Assembly (NCBI RefSeq): GCF_026745355.1
Contig: NC_079204.1
Location: 3,963,103 to 4,027,102, forward strand
Direction: 5' to 3'
Origin: Beta vulgaris subsp. vulgaris
Lineage: Eukaryota; Streptophyta; Magnoliopsida; Caryophyllales; Amaranthaceae
Length of the DNA: 64,000 bases
Shown: positions 1 to 12,257 of the stretch, piece by piece
How positions within the stretch are numbered: position 1 is the first letter of the stretch
Layout of the letters: each line of letters begins with the position of its first letter
Notes under the pieces: generated by a model
What the model was told of the DNA's origin: nothing
The model's database searches: none
What the model saw: only the letters and a program-made list of their open reading frames with translations
Translations under genes and position numbers: made by a program

Positions 1-1373
1 TAAGCTTAATCATTCTTCATATGGTATTGTTTTGTTGCTTTAAAACATTACAAAATCTCAACTTTTTACACATTTGTTGATGATTAAAGTGACTGTTTCC
101 TTCATATGAATTATTAATTACTTACTCTTTCTGCTCTTTATTAGTTTAATGACTTTAATCGTTTCTTTTGCATAAAATTTTAGGAGAAACAATATCGTGG
201 GACTTAAAAAGATTGAGAAATTATTAATTTATGTTAAAGTTGAATGTATGTGATGAAAAGTCAGTGATCCCATTTCAAAAATAGAAACAAAAGAGATGGG
301 TAAACTAATAAAGACGTCCTAAAAAGGAATATGAGTAAACTAATAAAGACGTCCTAAAAACTAATACTGTTCTGGGACTTCTTTTTAGGGCCAATTTGTT
401 AAAGTGACTGTTGTTTAATTTGGTTTACAATTTTGATTACAAAAATGTGATTTTTTTCTTAATGATCTTGTGGTGGCTTTCACAAACATTTCACATAGTC
501 ATTCATACATAGAGTTGGAAATTCATTACCTTTTAAATTTGGATGCAGTAGAGTAGTAGACTAACATGGATCAAGTATTCTAATATTATGGTGGTTCAGA
601 AAAAAAATCACATATACTGATGATTTTGGGAGAGATAGAGTGGAGGGACACAAATATTATAGAGGGTACTTTTACAATTCATGTTAAATGATTAATATGA
701 TGAGTTAGGACAATGCGACAATTATTTTGAGGCGGAGGGAGTATGAAGTCGCAAAGAACATCATATTTTATTCGATAGTTACATATACTTCAACGAGGGC
801 GGAGGCCTCTTTAAGTCACATTGTGAGGGATGGTGAGGTTGATAATGTTAGATTACAGGATTAGTAGCTTTAATCAAACTAAAATGGTGACACCTATTTC
901 TTGGCATAGTAATGAACTAGGCATAGCATTATGCAATGTATAGTGTCCGCTTCTTGAAGGCTATTTCTTGCATTCCTCGCCCATTTTAGGATTAAGATGT
1001 ATATTCTGAACATTGAATGAGTATTGATACCTTTGACCTTTGTTCTACTGTAATCACTACATTGACTATATTGTCGGATTCAAGGTGGAGTAACTCTCGT
1101 AAGTCAATTGATTCACATTTTCTCTTATCTTTAATCAATTCAACCAACGGCCTGAAGTATGGCAAAGAAAGTTCCAATATATTTATGCTTTTTAGCATGA
1201 AACCTAATCTAAGTTGCATTAGGGATCAGACATCAGACACTTCCTTCATTCCATTGAACATTGTCCTTCTGGTTTTGGTTGCTTTACTCATTTCAAAGTG
1301 TAAGAATCTCGCATCCTCATGAACCAAATTTATGTTCAAGATAAACTGATAAATGTTGCATTTCTTTGTGCAG
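1..1373. other. Left-edge non-coding stretch (upstream or intron 1 of the TL17 gene)
   Basis: No convincing coding exon is visible here. No ATG in this interval opens onto a Ser/Thr-rich chloroplast transit-peptide-like sequence joined to a usable donor. The exon that must precede position 1374 (phase: one base contributed to a split codon) is therefore more likely off the left edge. The stretch holds a Stowaway-like repeat near 122-360 and a solitary MITE-like terminus (GGCGGAGGGAGTA) near 732-744. The rest is AT-rich and unassigned. Confidence 0.5.
122..360. mobile_element. Stowaway-like MITE, copy 1 of a family seen again near 50.9 kb
   Basis: The sequence from TACTCTTTCTGCTC through TTTTAGGAGAAAC to GTAAACTAATAAAGACG parallels the element at 50941-51158: the same order of blocks, including TTAAAGTTGAATGTATGTG and a right end carrying GTAAACTAATA. 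The right end is internally duplicated: a GTAAACTAATAAAGACGTCC block occurs twice about 37 bp apart. The termini are degenerate, so the limits are approximate. Confidence 0.5.
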
Positions 1374-3745
1374 TTATAGGAAATGAATTTGAGAAAGAGA
1401 ATTCATCTCAGTTCAAAGGACTTCGAAATGTGGCGTTTGGCCTCCTGGCCACATGGGCGGTCACAGCTGCCTCACCTGTCATAGCTGCTGGCCAGGTTAT
1501 AAATTTTCCATTGTTTTACTTTCTTTTTTGACAAATCCTATTGAAATGATTGAGAAATTAAGCTTTTATTGTCATGCTTCCAAGCTATGTAGATACGTCT
1601 AGTACTTTACTTTGTCCAAGTTAAAGAAATGCACACAGGGCGTGGACACCAAATAGGTGGCTATCTTGTGCCTAGGACTTTGAAATTCTCATTTTAGTCG
1701 TTGATGGAAGCCATAATAGAACCTATGGACTGGTGTTTCTTCTGTTTATAAGGAATCAGAACTTGCAGAGTCTGCAATTGCTCATGTGAAATCAAAGCCT
1801 TTTGATGATCCACATGTAGTAGGTCATCGTGGTAGCTTTCAAGCTAGCTATATGGTTCCTTACGCTTACATCCTGATCTAGGGACTAGACTAGACTATAT
1901 GGCTCTCTCATGTCGATTGGGCAGGCTATTTTAGAAAGCTCGAGTTGAGGCTCCACCATATCTTGCAGTAACCATACTTCTTCTTTTTTCGTGAAACCAT
2001 GCTTTATTTTGTTATTATTGTTATTCCTAATCCGAAAAAAATGGCAGCTTGCATGCCTTGGGCTCTGATTGTTACTTGTTAGAATGGAAGACATTTCTGT
2101 TCGAAAGTGATGTTCGTTAATAAATATTTTTCAAGGAATATTACAATTGTGAATTAGTTGTCCTTTGTTAGGTTCCTTGAAAAAGAATCTGGAGAGAACA
2201 GGGTAAATGAAAATAAATAGGAGAGGCTGGATTTGCGCAGAGAAAGACTAAGGTAAATAATAGGACGGAAAATTGTGGCATTATGTTTCCCATTATTCAG
2301 AAAACTACTCTCCGTTCCTGGGAAAACTATATAACTATATCCAACCCATTAAATGTTTTCCACAAAAATTTTCTCCTCCAAACCAAACTGCCAAACACCC
2401 TCTAGTGGTTTATGTAGCGGTCTGTTGGACTGTCCTGAACTCATCCTGTAATTATATGGCCATATGGGTCTAAAGATAACGTTATTGTTCTCATCTTTAC
2501 CAAATTAATTATATTTCTCCCATCTATCGTTCTTTTTTTTTTTTTGGGGGGGGGGGGGGGGTTGGTTGTTGCTAGATAAAAAAAAAAGGTTACTTGAACT
2601 AGTTCATCTGTTACTTGAACTGCCTTGCTACAATATTCAAGTTAATTCATATTATATTAGTATAATGTTTGAGTTTGTTAGTTGAATCTCCTCCTGAACA
2701 GCTCTTCTTATACCCTCTACCTCATCCTGTGAAAAGAAGAAAACATTTAACTGCATTTCTAGTTTAATTTTAAAAGAGTACCACTAGTAGATCTTTTCCA
2801 TTTCTAACACATTTCTTTACTAGCAGAGACTTCCTCCATTGTCGACAGAGCCCAATCGTTGTGAGCGTGCATTTGTTGGCAACACAATTGGTCAAGCAAA
2901 TGGTGTATATGACAAACCCTTAGATCTCCGCTTTTGTGATTATTCAAACGATAAGTCTAACCTCAAGGGGAAGTCTTTATCGGCAGCCCTCGTTTCAGAT
3001 GCTAAATTTGATGGTGCTGACATGACAGAAGTCATCATGTCCAAGGCTTATGCTGTTGGAGCTAGTTTCAAGGGTATAATACTCCTTTTCTTGTCTTGTG
3101 AGATTTAGGCTCTTTTGGCTGGGTGGAAAACATTTTCGACGAAAAACATTTGCAATGGAAGGTTTTCTTTGTTTGGTTCAGTTAGAGAGAGTAAAAATGA
3201 AGATGGAGGGGATAAGAAAAAGAAAGGTAAGGAATAGGGAGGAAATTGCAACTTCTTTTACTTTAAAAAGGAAAATACTTTTCATCCTTTGGATAACTAA
3301 TTTCCACTATTTACAAACCAAATAAAGGAAAACAGAAACTACATGTCTAGGAAAACATTTTTCTCCCATTTAGACACTCTCCTAAATACTGATTAGTATT
3401 TTGAAGTCATCACTTCACCATTTGGTAATTTATCTAATGCTTGTGATACTGGATTGCTGGTGCAGTGTGGTGTAGAAAGGTTAATTTTTCTACTGATCCA
3501 GAAAGAGTGATTTTCATGCAGGTACTGACTTCACAAATGCAGTTCTAGATCGTGTTAATTTCGGAAAGGCCAATCTACAAGGAGCCGTGTTTAAGAACAC
3601 CGTGTTATCAGGATCCACTTTCGAAGAGGCTCAGCTAGAAGATGTCGTATTTGAGGACACCATTATTGGCTATGTTGATCTTCAAAAACTCTGCCTTAAC
3701 AAATCCATTAGTGATGAAGGAAGAGCTGAACTTGGGTGCCGATGA
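1374..3745 (+). CDS. TL17: Thylakoid lumenal 17.4 kDa-type pentapeptide-repeat protein, 5' partial
   Basis: Visible exons are 1374-1495, 2827-3073 and 3522-3745; they join in frame with GT-AG introns and end at TGA 3743-3745. The first visible exon encodes a hydrophobic stretch (VAFGLLATWAV) followed by the small-residue site VIAAGQ, as in the lumen-targeting half of a bipartite chloroplast transit peptide. There is no twin arginine before it, so Sec-type import is the better guess. The mature part starts near RLPPLSTEPNRCERAFVGNT and carries degenerate pentapeptide repeats (SNLKGKSL, AKFDGADM, ASFKGTDF, VNFGKANLQG, STFEEAQL), which form a right-handed quadrilateral beta-helix in this family. 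The C-terminal cysteines (KLCL, LGCR) are typical of lumenal members. The molecular function is not established. The first exon(s) are missing. Introns 1 and 2 carry MITE-like insertions. The identification rests on remembered similarity to Arabidopsis At5g53490. Confidence 0.85.
2528..2568. repeat. Poly-T / poly-G tract in TL17 intron 1
   Basis: A run of about 15 T is followed directly by about 17 G and then GTTGGTTG. It is a simple sequence tract in an intron, prone to length error or polymorphism. Confidence 0.8.
3108..3386. mobile_element. MITE-like foldback insertion in TL17 intron 2
   Basis: The ends are inverted: TTTAGG...GGGTGGAAAACATTTTC on the left mirrors GGAAAACATTTTTCTCCC...CTCCTAAA on the right. 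The interior has no coding sign. The boundary is inferred from imperfect inverted ends only, and no clear target duplication was found. Confidence 0.4.
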
Positions 3746-4747
3746 AGCATTCAACCTATGCTCTCCCGATGCGAATCTCTTTGCAACATATTTTTGTGAG
3801 AGGAAAATGTTTTAGAGGTGATACTGAATGTATATTTAGTCTCAGTGAAGAAGAGGGAGGAAATTGTACTCTACAGCTATAACTCATTGTTTTGTATAAT
3901 AGTGATGCACTTAGTTCTGACAGAATGAAGAAGTTTACATCTCAGTCTATATATCTTATGCTTCACATTTCTGTCTATATCTTATGCAGTCATGCATACA
4001 ACATAGTGTACCGTTTTGGTGGTTGCTAGTCATTTTAGCATGTGTTATGTTTCTTTGTACCTTTCATCTCCATCCAAATTGTAGGTACCAATTACCAGAG
4101 GTAGACTGTATCTGTTATTCAACAGTATCAACACTATCCTTTTATTAAGTACCAACTGTCTCCATCAGAAATAACAAAAATGTAAACGAAAAAAGGTAGA
4201 AAAATAAGGATCAACCAGTAAAGAGTAGATTTGTACTAGCGTTACCTAATTTTCTAATTTCCTCACAAATTATGAATTGAGAAAAGCGAATTATGGTCGA
4301 TTTTGGTTCATTTTTGGCCCATTTTGAACGAGTTGGCGAATTCAGATGGTGAATTAGGTAACATTGAATTGTAAAGTATACTGAAGTAGTCCCTGAAGAG
4401 GGTTGCCGGATTCATCATATTTATTAATTAAGACATATCGTGATTGTATAATGAACATATACACCTCGTATATTAACCAATTATGATGCTATTATGCGTT
4501 ATTTGAACTTTTTTTCTTTTTTGAAAAGAAGAATTACTAAATTACACCACAAGATATTCAATCACTCTTGAATGTATATTATTATTAGTCAATATTACGA
4601 AAATGTCACTTAATTTGCGAAACTTATTTGTTTATCAAGGAGATAAAACTTTGACTTTCTCATCTTTGAAGGTAAATTGTATTTCATGACAAATTAAAAC
4701 ACCTTTCCATCTTTCAAGTAATAGAAAGCTAGAAGTATTCTCAATAA
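3746..4747. other. TL17 3' flank and intergenic DNA up to the tRNA gene
   Basis: The first few hundred bases are the likely 3' UTR of the pentapeptide gene. A short inverted-end unit lies near 4241-4372 (GTTACCTAATTTTC on the left, GAATTAGGTAAC on the right), a possible small MITE. No gene was seen. Confidence 0.5.
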
Positions 4748-4818
4748 GCGCATCTAGTGTAGTGGTATCATAGTACCCTCCCACGGTACTGACCGGGGTT
4801 CGATTCCCCGGATGCGCA
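4748..4818 (+). tRNA. tRNA-Gly (anticodon CCC)
   Basis: The 71-nt cloverleaf folds with a 7-bp acceptor stem (GCGCATC with GATGCGC), a D-arm AGTGGTATC, an anticodon stem GTACC/GGTAC enclosing loop CTCCCAC (anticodon CCC), and a T-arm CGGGG-TTCGATT-CCCCG. A-box and B-box promoter motifs are intact (TAGTGTAGTGG; GGTTCGATTCC). No intron is present. A T7 run at 4828-4834 just downstream is a good RNA polymerase III terminator. It looks like a functional nuclear tRNA gene rather than a SINE head. Confidence 0.95.
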
Positions 4819-5420
4819 TGATTGTTATTTTTTTCTTCGTTCCATATATTTATAAATAAAAAAACATATTTCATCTCAAACTAAAAGATTGTCACTTTAT
4901 TATTTTGCTACATTGCTAGTATTAAAACTAATCGTCAAACTCGACAATTTTTTAGCCCCTTTCGAAAACCCGTAGTAAGATGTATTTTCTCTGGACGGGC
5001 TCACACAGACCACTTGTCCAGAGATCCAACAAGTCTCATACTCTTCCCTTCCCCCAATCAATAAAAGTATTATAAAGCAAATAACCTTATACAAATCACT
5101 AAAATAAAAGCTTCATCCCCTAGTGCAGCATTGGAGTATATTCATTGTCTTCTTTCGATCACAAAATTTGTTCATCACTTGATATATGTATAATACTCAA
5201 CAATCCACATGACATCACCTGAGTCCTTCACTAGTAATAATAAATCTTAAAACTTGATCAACAAAAGTACAAAACCATGTACAAACTTAATGGAGAGATG
5301 AATAAGATCTAATGATCACAAAAAAAAATATAAACCATTGCACCAAAAAAAAACTTTATTTACCCTTAGCATGAAAAAAATTATAATCAATTATTATCAT
5401 CACTATCTAAAATGCATATA

Positions 5421-5618
5421 CTTCCTCCTTTCTGATTTACTTGCATTAAGAGTAAGGCAGAATAATTTACGCGAGAACAAAAAGAAATAAGAGGTGACTC
5501 ATGTGATGAGAAGAGAAATAGAGACGAAAAAAATTATCCAAAAAAGGTAATGGTGCAAGTAAATGAAACAATCCAAAATAATAAGTGTCGCAAGTAAATA
5601 AATAAGAACGGAGGAAGT
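5421..5618. mobile_element. Stowaway-type MITE with TA target site
   Basis: Terminal inverted repeats are CTTCCTCCTTTCTGATTTAC...TTGC on the left and GCAAGTAAAT...GAACGGAGGAAG on the right, flanked by TA dinucleotides. The length is about 200 bp with no coding capacity, all typical of Tc1/mariner-derived Stowaway elements. Confidence 0.7.
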
Positions 5619-6412
5619 ATATATATCTAATTGAAATGAGTATTACCTGCAATAGATCAACAGCAAAAATTGTAGACTTGCAATACAGTAGTAGTACAAA
5701 TGTTAAACTGGCCTCTTGTCATAATACTGCTTACTCAAATGAGCATCTCAATCAATCATCAGCATTTTTCACTAAGCAAGGAATATCAAAAATAAACTTT
5801 TGTTGATGTACAAGAACAAATTAGTTTAAACCATTGTTTCTGTATTTTCTGCTTAGCCATCTTTGCTACTGTGATTGGAATACTCATTTGAGCAAGAAAC
5901 ATTAAAAAAAGAGGTTTCATTTTTCTCTTATGGTAAGTTTTTCATGATATTTTAAGATTTTCATGAGAAATATGTATTCTTGTGTTGGTATATTGAATCC
6001 CTATTTGTACCTTGTAATATAACTTGGGACATAGATGAAATTCCGAAAATACCCTTCATTAGAGGGTTGGTTAATGGGAGAAAAAGTGATGGTGATATTT
6101 TATGAAGTAAACAATAGAAAGTGAGTTTTGGAAAGTTTGATGATGTAGAAGTTGGAAATGAAGGGAGTTAGTTTGTTGTGACTTGTGAGTGTGTGTAATG
6201 TGTTAGTTAAGAAAAATCTTGGACTGGCAGCTCCCACGTACCAAGGAACTTATAGCCCATGTAATCCACCCACCACAACTTACAACACCACACATGCATT
6301 AGAATTTAATTTAGATATTATTTAAAGCTTTCTTTGATAATGAACTATACTTGACAATAGTTCACTTCAACAAGTTGGTTTATTAGCGAATTATGGCCGG
6401 TTTGATATGTAA

Positions 6413-6560
6413 GTAAGGGTGTGCACAAATCGGTCGGGATCGGAATTTGGACCAGATCAGACCGGAATTTGGACGACCAGATCATTCCAGTCTGGTCCCC
6501 GGTCCGTCGAATATCAGGATTCCGGTCCACCGGACCGGTTGGACTGGAATTTTTACTATT
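6413..6560. mobile_element. GC-rich direct-repeat element starting TAAGGGTGTGCA (hAT-like fragment)
   Basis: The stretch opens with AAGGGTGTGCACAAATCGG, then repeats CGGAATTTGGAC and CGGTCC/GGACCGG motifs several times in an otherwise AT-rich background. Such openings with GGTCGG-type reiterations are common in non-autonomous hAT elements of plants. The right terminus was not located. Confidence 0.35.
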
Positions 6561-7047
6561 TTAGTAAAAAAAAGTGTATATTAAAAAAAAAGTAGAAAGT
6601 TAGAAACTTAAAAACCCACTATTTATTCTTTTAGGATTATTGTTATTAAAATTTTTGATTTTTAATGTATATAATTTATAAATATATTTAAATAAAATAA
6701 AAAAAAAGTTTTAAGTAGTTACTCATATTATGTATGAGCTAGTTGTTATTGTGAGTTTGTGACACTAGATATAAGATGTTACCTTCGTAGTTATTGGCCA
6801 TTATGGATATATTAAATGAGATGGTAGTAGTCGTTAAAGGTTAGTTTGTCAAAAGATTTTTTGAAACAATTATTTTTTGGCAATATGAGCTCTTATATTA
6901 GTAAAATAACATAATCAAATAAATTATATTCTACCTTAGTAAGCTAATACTCCAAAAAGTACTTCTATAGGTGTATACCTGGTAAAAGAAAAAAAAAGGA
7001 AGTTCAAGAATATCCCCCACAAACCCATTACAAATTTAAGAGTACCT

Positions 7048-7170
7048 TATTTTTCTTTTATCCATATGAGTCAGAAAAAGGCATTACAAAGAAGGAAAAG
7101 GAGGTTCAAACTTGTGACCTATCGTTCATGGCATCTCAATCTTAACCACTAAGTCAAAACATTCTTGATA
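7048..7170 (-). mobile_element. tRNA-derived SINE with perfect 13-bp target duplication
   Basis: The insertion is flanked by the direct repeat TTTAAGAGTACCT at 7035-7047 and 7171-7183. On the minus strand it reads an A-box-like TTGACTTAGTGGTTAAG, a B-box-like GTTTGAACC, and ends in an A-rich tail (T-rich on the plus strand). It is the same family as 9556-9680 and 19172-19262. Confidence 0.8.
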
Positions 7171-7853
7171 TTTAAGAGTACCTCATAATGCTTCTTCGCC
7201 GACTCTTACTTTTTACCTTCAGATTTTCGTAAAGTTTTGACTTGATCCAAATTTTAAAATTATTTCAAAAATTATTAGCAAACATGCCATCCTTAACCCC
7301 TCAAGTTGTTGTGCTTCATTCATGTGTGATATACAAGATAGGCTAGCTACCAGTTTGGGTGGGTACTAAACTAAAATATCATCCAAGCTTGCTCAAAATA
7401 TTAATGGACTAATCAGGAAATAACTTGCATTCTAATCTTGGAATATACATCAAATTTCATATGCCAATAAGAACTTTTTATAATTAGCATCCTAATAAGC
7501 TATAATAAGGCTGAGTATAGACATGTGAGTGTTCATACAAAAGAGAAAAGCAAGAATTAAATAATACAAAATAAATCAATCAAGAATATAAATGTGGTGC
7601 CAAAATACACTTTACTCAATTCACAAGCTAATTATGTTGGCCTTATATAAAATAGAAAACTAAAAATTTGGAACAAAAAAAGTTAGTTGATTATGGGTAA
7701 CAAAACTCATCAGAAAAGTAAAGTATCTGCCATTACATATTCTAATATTCATTCTTGTAGACATGTTTGTCTTACAAGCTTAAATTATCCATTGCAAGCC
7801 ATATGATACAGTAAGCTGATAGGCAAAACTTTACTCTTTTCTCATATATTATC

Positions 7854-9234
7854 ATGGGATTCATGGCCCTGAAAACACCTCTATGTGTTTTCTTTCCCTT
7901 GGTCATCCAAATCTTAGGTATGCATGCTCTCCTTTATTATCTCTATATGGTTTTTTCTTCGTCTCTAAATAATAGGTCACGTTTGATTTTCACCTTTACA
8001 TTATTTACACGTAACATATGTATCTATGTAAATGTCAATTGAATTAGTTGATTCAGCCTCAACTTTCTATTTGACGGTGTTCAATTTTTGGAATTGAATC
8101 TCGTACGACTGTCTTTGTGTTTATATCTATGCACAAAAAATGATTAACATATGTTTGTGTTGATATAATGTAGGAATTGAATCAAACATTGGAGTAAATT
8201 ATGGCATGCAAGCAGATAATCTTCCACCACCTAATGAAGTAGCAAAATTCCTTCTTGACTCAACTATCATCAATCATATTAGACTCTTTGACGCAAACCC
8301 TGATACTCTTCAAGCATTTGCACACACAGGGATTGCCATAACTGTCACAATTCCAAATGATTTGATTCCCCAATTCACTAATTTCACATTTGCTCAAGAG
8401 TGGATCAAGACTAATATTTCTTCCCATGTACATTCTACCAACATAAAGCGTATTTTAGTAGGCAATGAGGTATTGGCAACAACCAATAAGCTACTCATTA
8501 CCAATCTTGTCCCAACAATGCAAACCCTTTACTCCGCCCTCGTCGAAGAGTCCTTGGAGCATAAGGTTCAAATTTCGACACCTCATTCTCTCGGGATACT
8601 GTCTAGCTCGAACCCACCCTCCACGGGAAGGTTTAGGCCAGGATACGACGATCATATCCTTAGACCATTACTTAGTTTTCTAAGGGATATAGGTTCACCC
8701 TTTCTGGTGAACCCGTACCCCTTTTTTAATATTGGTTCAAATGATACGAATCTTAATTATGCTCTATTTAGATCTAACTCGGGAGTGTTTGATGAATATA
8801 CGGGCATGAACTACACTAACATGTTCGATGCACAACTAGATGCTATTTTTTGTGCAATGAAGAAAATAGGATATGATGACGTGGATATCGTCGTGGCGGA
8901 AACTGGTTGGCCTTCACAAGGGGACCCAGACTACATTGGCATAGACCCACATAGTGCAGCAACATACAATGCCAATGTTGTGCGCCATGTCACATCCGGT
9001 GTAGGGACCCCACTAATGCCAAATCGGACGTTTGAGACATACCTATTTGCATTGTTCAATGAAGATCTGAAATTTGGGCCTAGCTACGAAAGGCACTTCG
9101 GCTTGTTTGGGCCTGAGTTAATTCCAGTCTATGATATTGGGCTTCTTCGGCCCAATATGGCTTTCAGTGGTCCTCCAAATAGTTTTATATGCTGCTTCAT
9201 GATCATTGTAATTATGGGCTGGCTGTTCGGTTGA
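7854..9234 (+). CDS. GH17 glucan endo-1,3-beta-glucosidase, probable GPI-anchored/cell-wall enzyme
   Basis: Two exons, 7854-7917 and 8174-9234, give 374 aa with a phase-1 intron inside the signal-peptide/mature junction, a usual place for GH17 genes. Residues 1-22 are a hydrophobic signal peptide. The mature start ESNIGVNYG is the canonical GH17 N-terminus. The acid/base Glu is in LVGNEVL (about residue 120) and the nucleophile Glu in VAETGWPSQGD (about 264). VNPYPFF and FALFNED are further family blocks. After the catalytic domain there is no X8/CBM43 module. The chain ends in a short Pro/Ser stretch and the hydrophobic tail ICCFMIIVIMGWLFG, which suggests GPI anchoring to the plasma membrane. 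The enzyme hydrolyses beta-1,3-glucan (callose) in the apoplast. Which clade it belongs to (pathogenesis, pollen or plasmodesmal) cannot be told here. Confidence 0.93.
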
Positions 9235-9555
9235 TGGCTTTTTGCGGTGGCCCGCTGCCAGGCTGAGTTGAAGGTAATGAAGCCCATTGGGCCATTAGTC
9301 CAACACTCCATCATTCGGAATCGAAAATATGGAAGGTTTTCGCCTTATGGGCTGTATACCCAAGAGATGTGCTAAAAGTGTAGACTACTAAAGAAACATT
9401 GATTACACTTTTATGGGCTACAATATGATTGAAGGCCAAAAGGCCCAATACTCTTTGGGCTCGAGCTCCTTTTGCCGTTTAGGACGCAGTGTAGCTGTGT
9501 AGCAACTCTACTGGTCCAAGTATGTTTTGTGATTTTTTTTAATTCTATAATTTGT

Positions 9556-9680
9556 TCTTTTTTTTATCGATATGAGCCACAAAGGCGGTACAAAGTACAA
9601 AGAAGGGAAGGGGAGATTCGAACATATCACCTATAGTTCACAACACCTTAATTTTAACCACTAGGTCAAGACATCCTTGG
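9556..9680 (-). mobile_element. tRNA-derived SINE with perfect 18-bp target duplication
   Basis: The target-site duplication TTTAATTCTATAATTTGT is exact at 9538-9555 and 9681-9698. The minus strand shows the A-box-like TTGACCTAGTGGTTAAA and B-box-like TGTTCGAATCTCC, then GTACTTTGTACCGCC and a tail ending in a long A run (T run at 9558-9566 on plus). It is a second member of the 7048-7170 family. Confidence 0.85.
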
Positions 9681-11629
9681 TTTAATTCTATAATTTGTAA
9701 AATGATTGGAAAATTTAAAAACACTAGGTTTCAAACTCTATTTGTACTTACTGCTTGTATCATTTTTTGTTTCAATTTTCCGTATTTTTGAAAATCAAAA
9801 ATAAAAATATGAAAATTAGAAAAAAAAAAAAGATATATATAAAAAATCAATTTCTTGTTGTTTGTTTTTAAAATTGATAGGTTTAGTATAAATATGATTA
9901 ATTTTAACTTTATTATAAATCTTATATCTTATGATTTTTATATTCATAAAAATAAAAACTGGAAACTACAGTGATGTCGAACGAATCAATTTGTTATTTT
10001 GGTTTCTAAATTCTCTTTTTCTTTGGGTTCTAACAGGCTATTAAAGAAGCAAGATTGGAGAATAATAGCTTGACGAAATAGTCAGATTTAAAGATGAGGA
10101 CTATTTGCTTACACAACAACAAGGATAAAACACCTTTGTAGATATTTTTCTTTAGTTTTAGGCTTTTAGCTTATCGTCTAAAAGTAAAAAATTGGTACTA
10201 TGAATTACTGAAATGCTTCCCCTCAAAAAAAAAAAAAAAAAAAAAATTACTCAAATGCTCTACTATTAGGGCTTAACCGCAACCTAGCTATATCTCCTCT
10301 ATGAATAATTGAAGAGAACAACCACTACATTTTTATTTAGCTTATCTTGGACTTGGAGAATATTGACGTTTGTATTATTTTATTATTGTATTATTGTATA
10401 CAGTCAGTAATTTAATAAGTATGCGACTTTTATTAACACAAATTATGAGAAAAAGAGGGGGATTTCAGAAAGAGAATATATAAGCCATTGATTTTTATTC
10501 GATGGTTAATAATGCTCAAACTCTAACTTGTAGAATTATTTTATAACTTTAGAGGATCCAAACACCGCCCCCAAAACAAAAAGAAGAAGGTGTAATCCTA
10601 AGATAAAAAAAAGTTACAATGTATCAAATTTGGTTATATACTCAATAAACTTTTTGTGTTAGCCTAATAAAGTTAGAGACTTCAAAATATATAAATATAA
10701 CTTAAATATATATCATGTTATTTTAAATTAACAGGCATAAAGTGTATTTATCACACGGAGGTTGAGTCAAGAAAATCCCCAATAAATAAAAGACATCACT
10801 TTTAGTAAATTTCGAATTTGATTAGGATATAAACCTAAAGTATATTCACCTCAATAGTGATCAAACCCGCATCTTCTAATTAATATTACAATTTAGCGGA
10901 AAAAAGTAATGATACTAAACCAACATCATAAATAGATGATCCCATCAATAAATACAAAAAATCAAAAATAGATAAGGTATTAGCTTGTTTAAAACTAAAT
11001 GTAGTGGTTGTATCAATCAAGAAGTTTAATACTTAAAATTAATTGGGAAATCTCCCACTATATGTATAACTAATTGGTAATAAATGAAAAGGAAAACTTA
11101 CATAATTTGCATGGAAACACTAACAATATGATTTAGGCCTTATTATACTTAAATTAACTAAACTTAATTAGATTGAGTTTAACTCGATTTGATTGAGCTG
11201 AAATGAAACTGTCATAAAAAATTAGTTGAAATTAACTAATTTAAAATAAACTGAAATGTATATCTAAAATAACATAGTATTAGACTATTTATATAGATTA
11301 CATATTCCAACTAATTAATTTCAACTGAATCCCCCTATTATCTTCAACCAATTATAATATAGTCTTACTTTAAATCCAACTTTATAAAAAGAGTGCCAAC
11401 GGTTTCTAAACTTGGTATGAAAACATTAACAAATAACAAATATCCCACCATTAATACCTAACCCAATTATAATCTAATTCAATTTTAAAACCAATTTTAC
11501 AAAATGATTACATTTAAAATTGATAAAGTAATAAGCCGTCATCATACTTAAATCTAATAAGTAGGTCACCTCATGACTATAATACATTAGCATCAAGTTT
11601 TTTCAATTTTTTTTGGTTGCCCAATTCAC

Positions 11630-11780
11630 GACTACATTTGAGTTTGACTCGAGTCGCACATCTGGCTTTGATGGGTGAGGCTCGCAACAAGAATTTCTGC
11701 ATACGGTGATGCTCGAATTCGAGACTCTCTCTAAACGATATCAAGCTACTTATACTTGAGCCAACTCTTATTGGTGAGCA
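11630..11780 (-). mobile_element. Probable SINE with tRNA-like promoter boxes
   Basis: On the minus strand the sequence reads AGAGTTGGCTCAAGTATAAG (A-box-like) and, about 40 bases later, CTCGAATTCGAGC (B-box-like). A target duplication was not identified, so the call rests only on the two box motifs and their spacing. Confidence 0.4.
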
Positions 11781-12167
11781 TCAACTTAATGACCTTGACT
11801 TCCACTACAAGTAGGATAACAAAAGACAAAAAAATAAATTAGGTTTAGGTTTATTTTGGCTTTGATCGAAATAAATACAGATAGAAAAATGTAAACGTTT
11901 ACTATTATTTGAACATTAAAAGAAGTGGCGAAGAAAAGCGGTGACAAAAATGTCGAACATTTGACAAAATTATAAACGTGTTACATATTTCATCGTCCTC
12001 ATGTCTCTTACTGCACTTTTTCCTATCTTCCTTCTTTGACACCTCCTTTCTTCCTCTTTCTCTCTCTTCTGTTTTTTTCCTCATTTCCATCTTCATCTCA
12101 TTTTTCTCTCTCTTCGATCACCGATCCCAAAAAAAACGCAAAAATTCATCGTATTTCGTCACAATCT

Positions 12168-12257
12168 AGGGTTTTATAATTTCGATTCAACTTTCTTCCA
12201 CCTCCATTTCTCCCCCAAATTCGACCTTCTTAGGGTTTTAATTTAGGGTTAGGGTTA
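12168..12257 (+). promoter_or_regulatory. Telo-box cluster in the ACBP 5' leader
   Basis: AGGGTTT occurs at 12168-12174 and 12232-12238, followed by TTAGGGTTAGGGTTA at 12243-12257 immediately before the ATG. Telo boxes in the leaders and first introns of plant housekeeping genes are associated with expression in dividing cells. Their position here is directly visible; their activity is inferred. Confidence 0.5.

Larger units (their letters stand above)
4819..7853. other. Intergenic DNA between the tRNA and the GH17 gene
   Basis: No gene was found. The stretch contains a Stowaway MITE (5421-5618), a GC-rich direct-repeat element (6413-6560) and a SINE with target duplication (7048-7170). The remainder is AT-rich and unassigned. 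The last few hundred bases should hold the GH17 promoter; no distinctive element was recognised. Confidence 0.6.

Noticed and set aside
1017..1322. 101-codon ORF as a candidate TL17 transit-peptide exon
   Set aside because: It lacks transit-peptide character, and no donor in it gives the required one-base phase into exon 1374-1495.
4635..4874. 79-codon minus-strand ORF with HPGNRTPVSTVGGYY
   Set aside because: It is the antisense translation of the tRNA-Gly gene, a well-known source of spurious annotated proteins.
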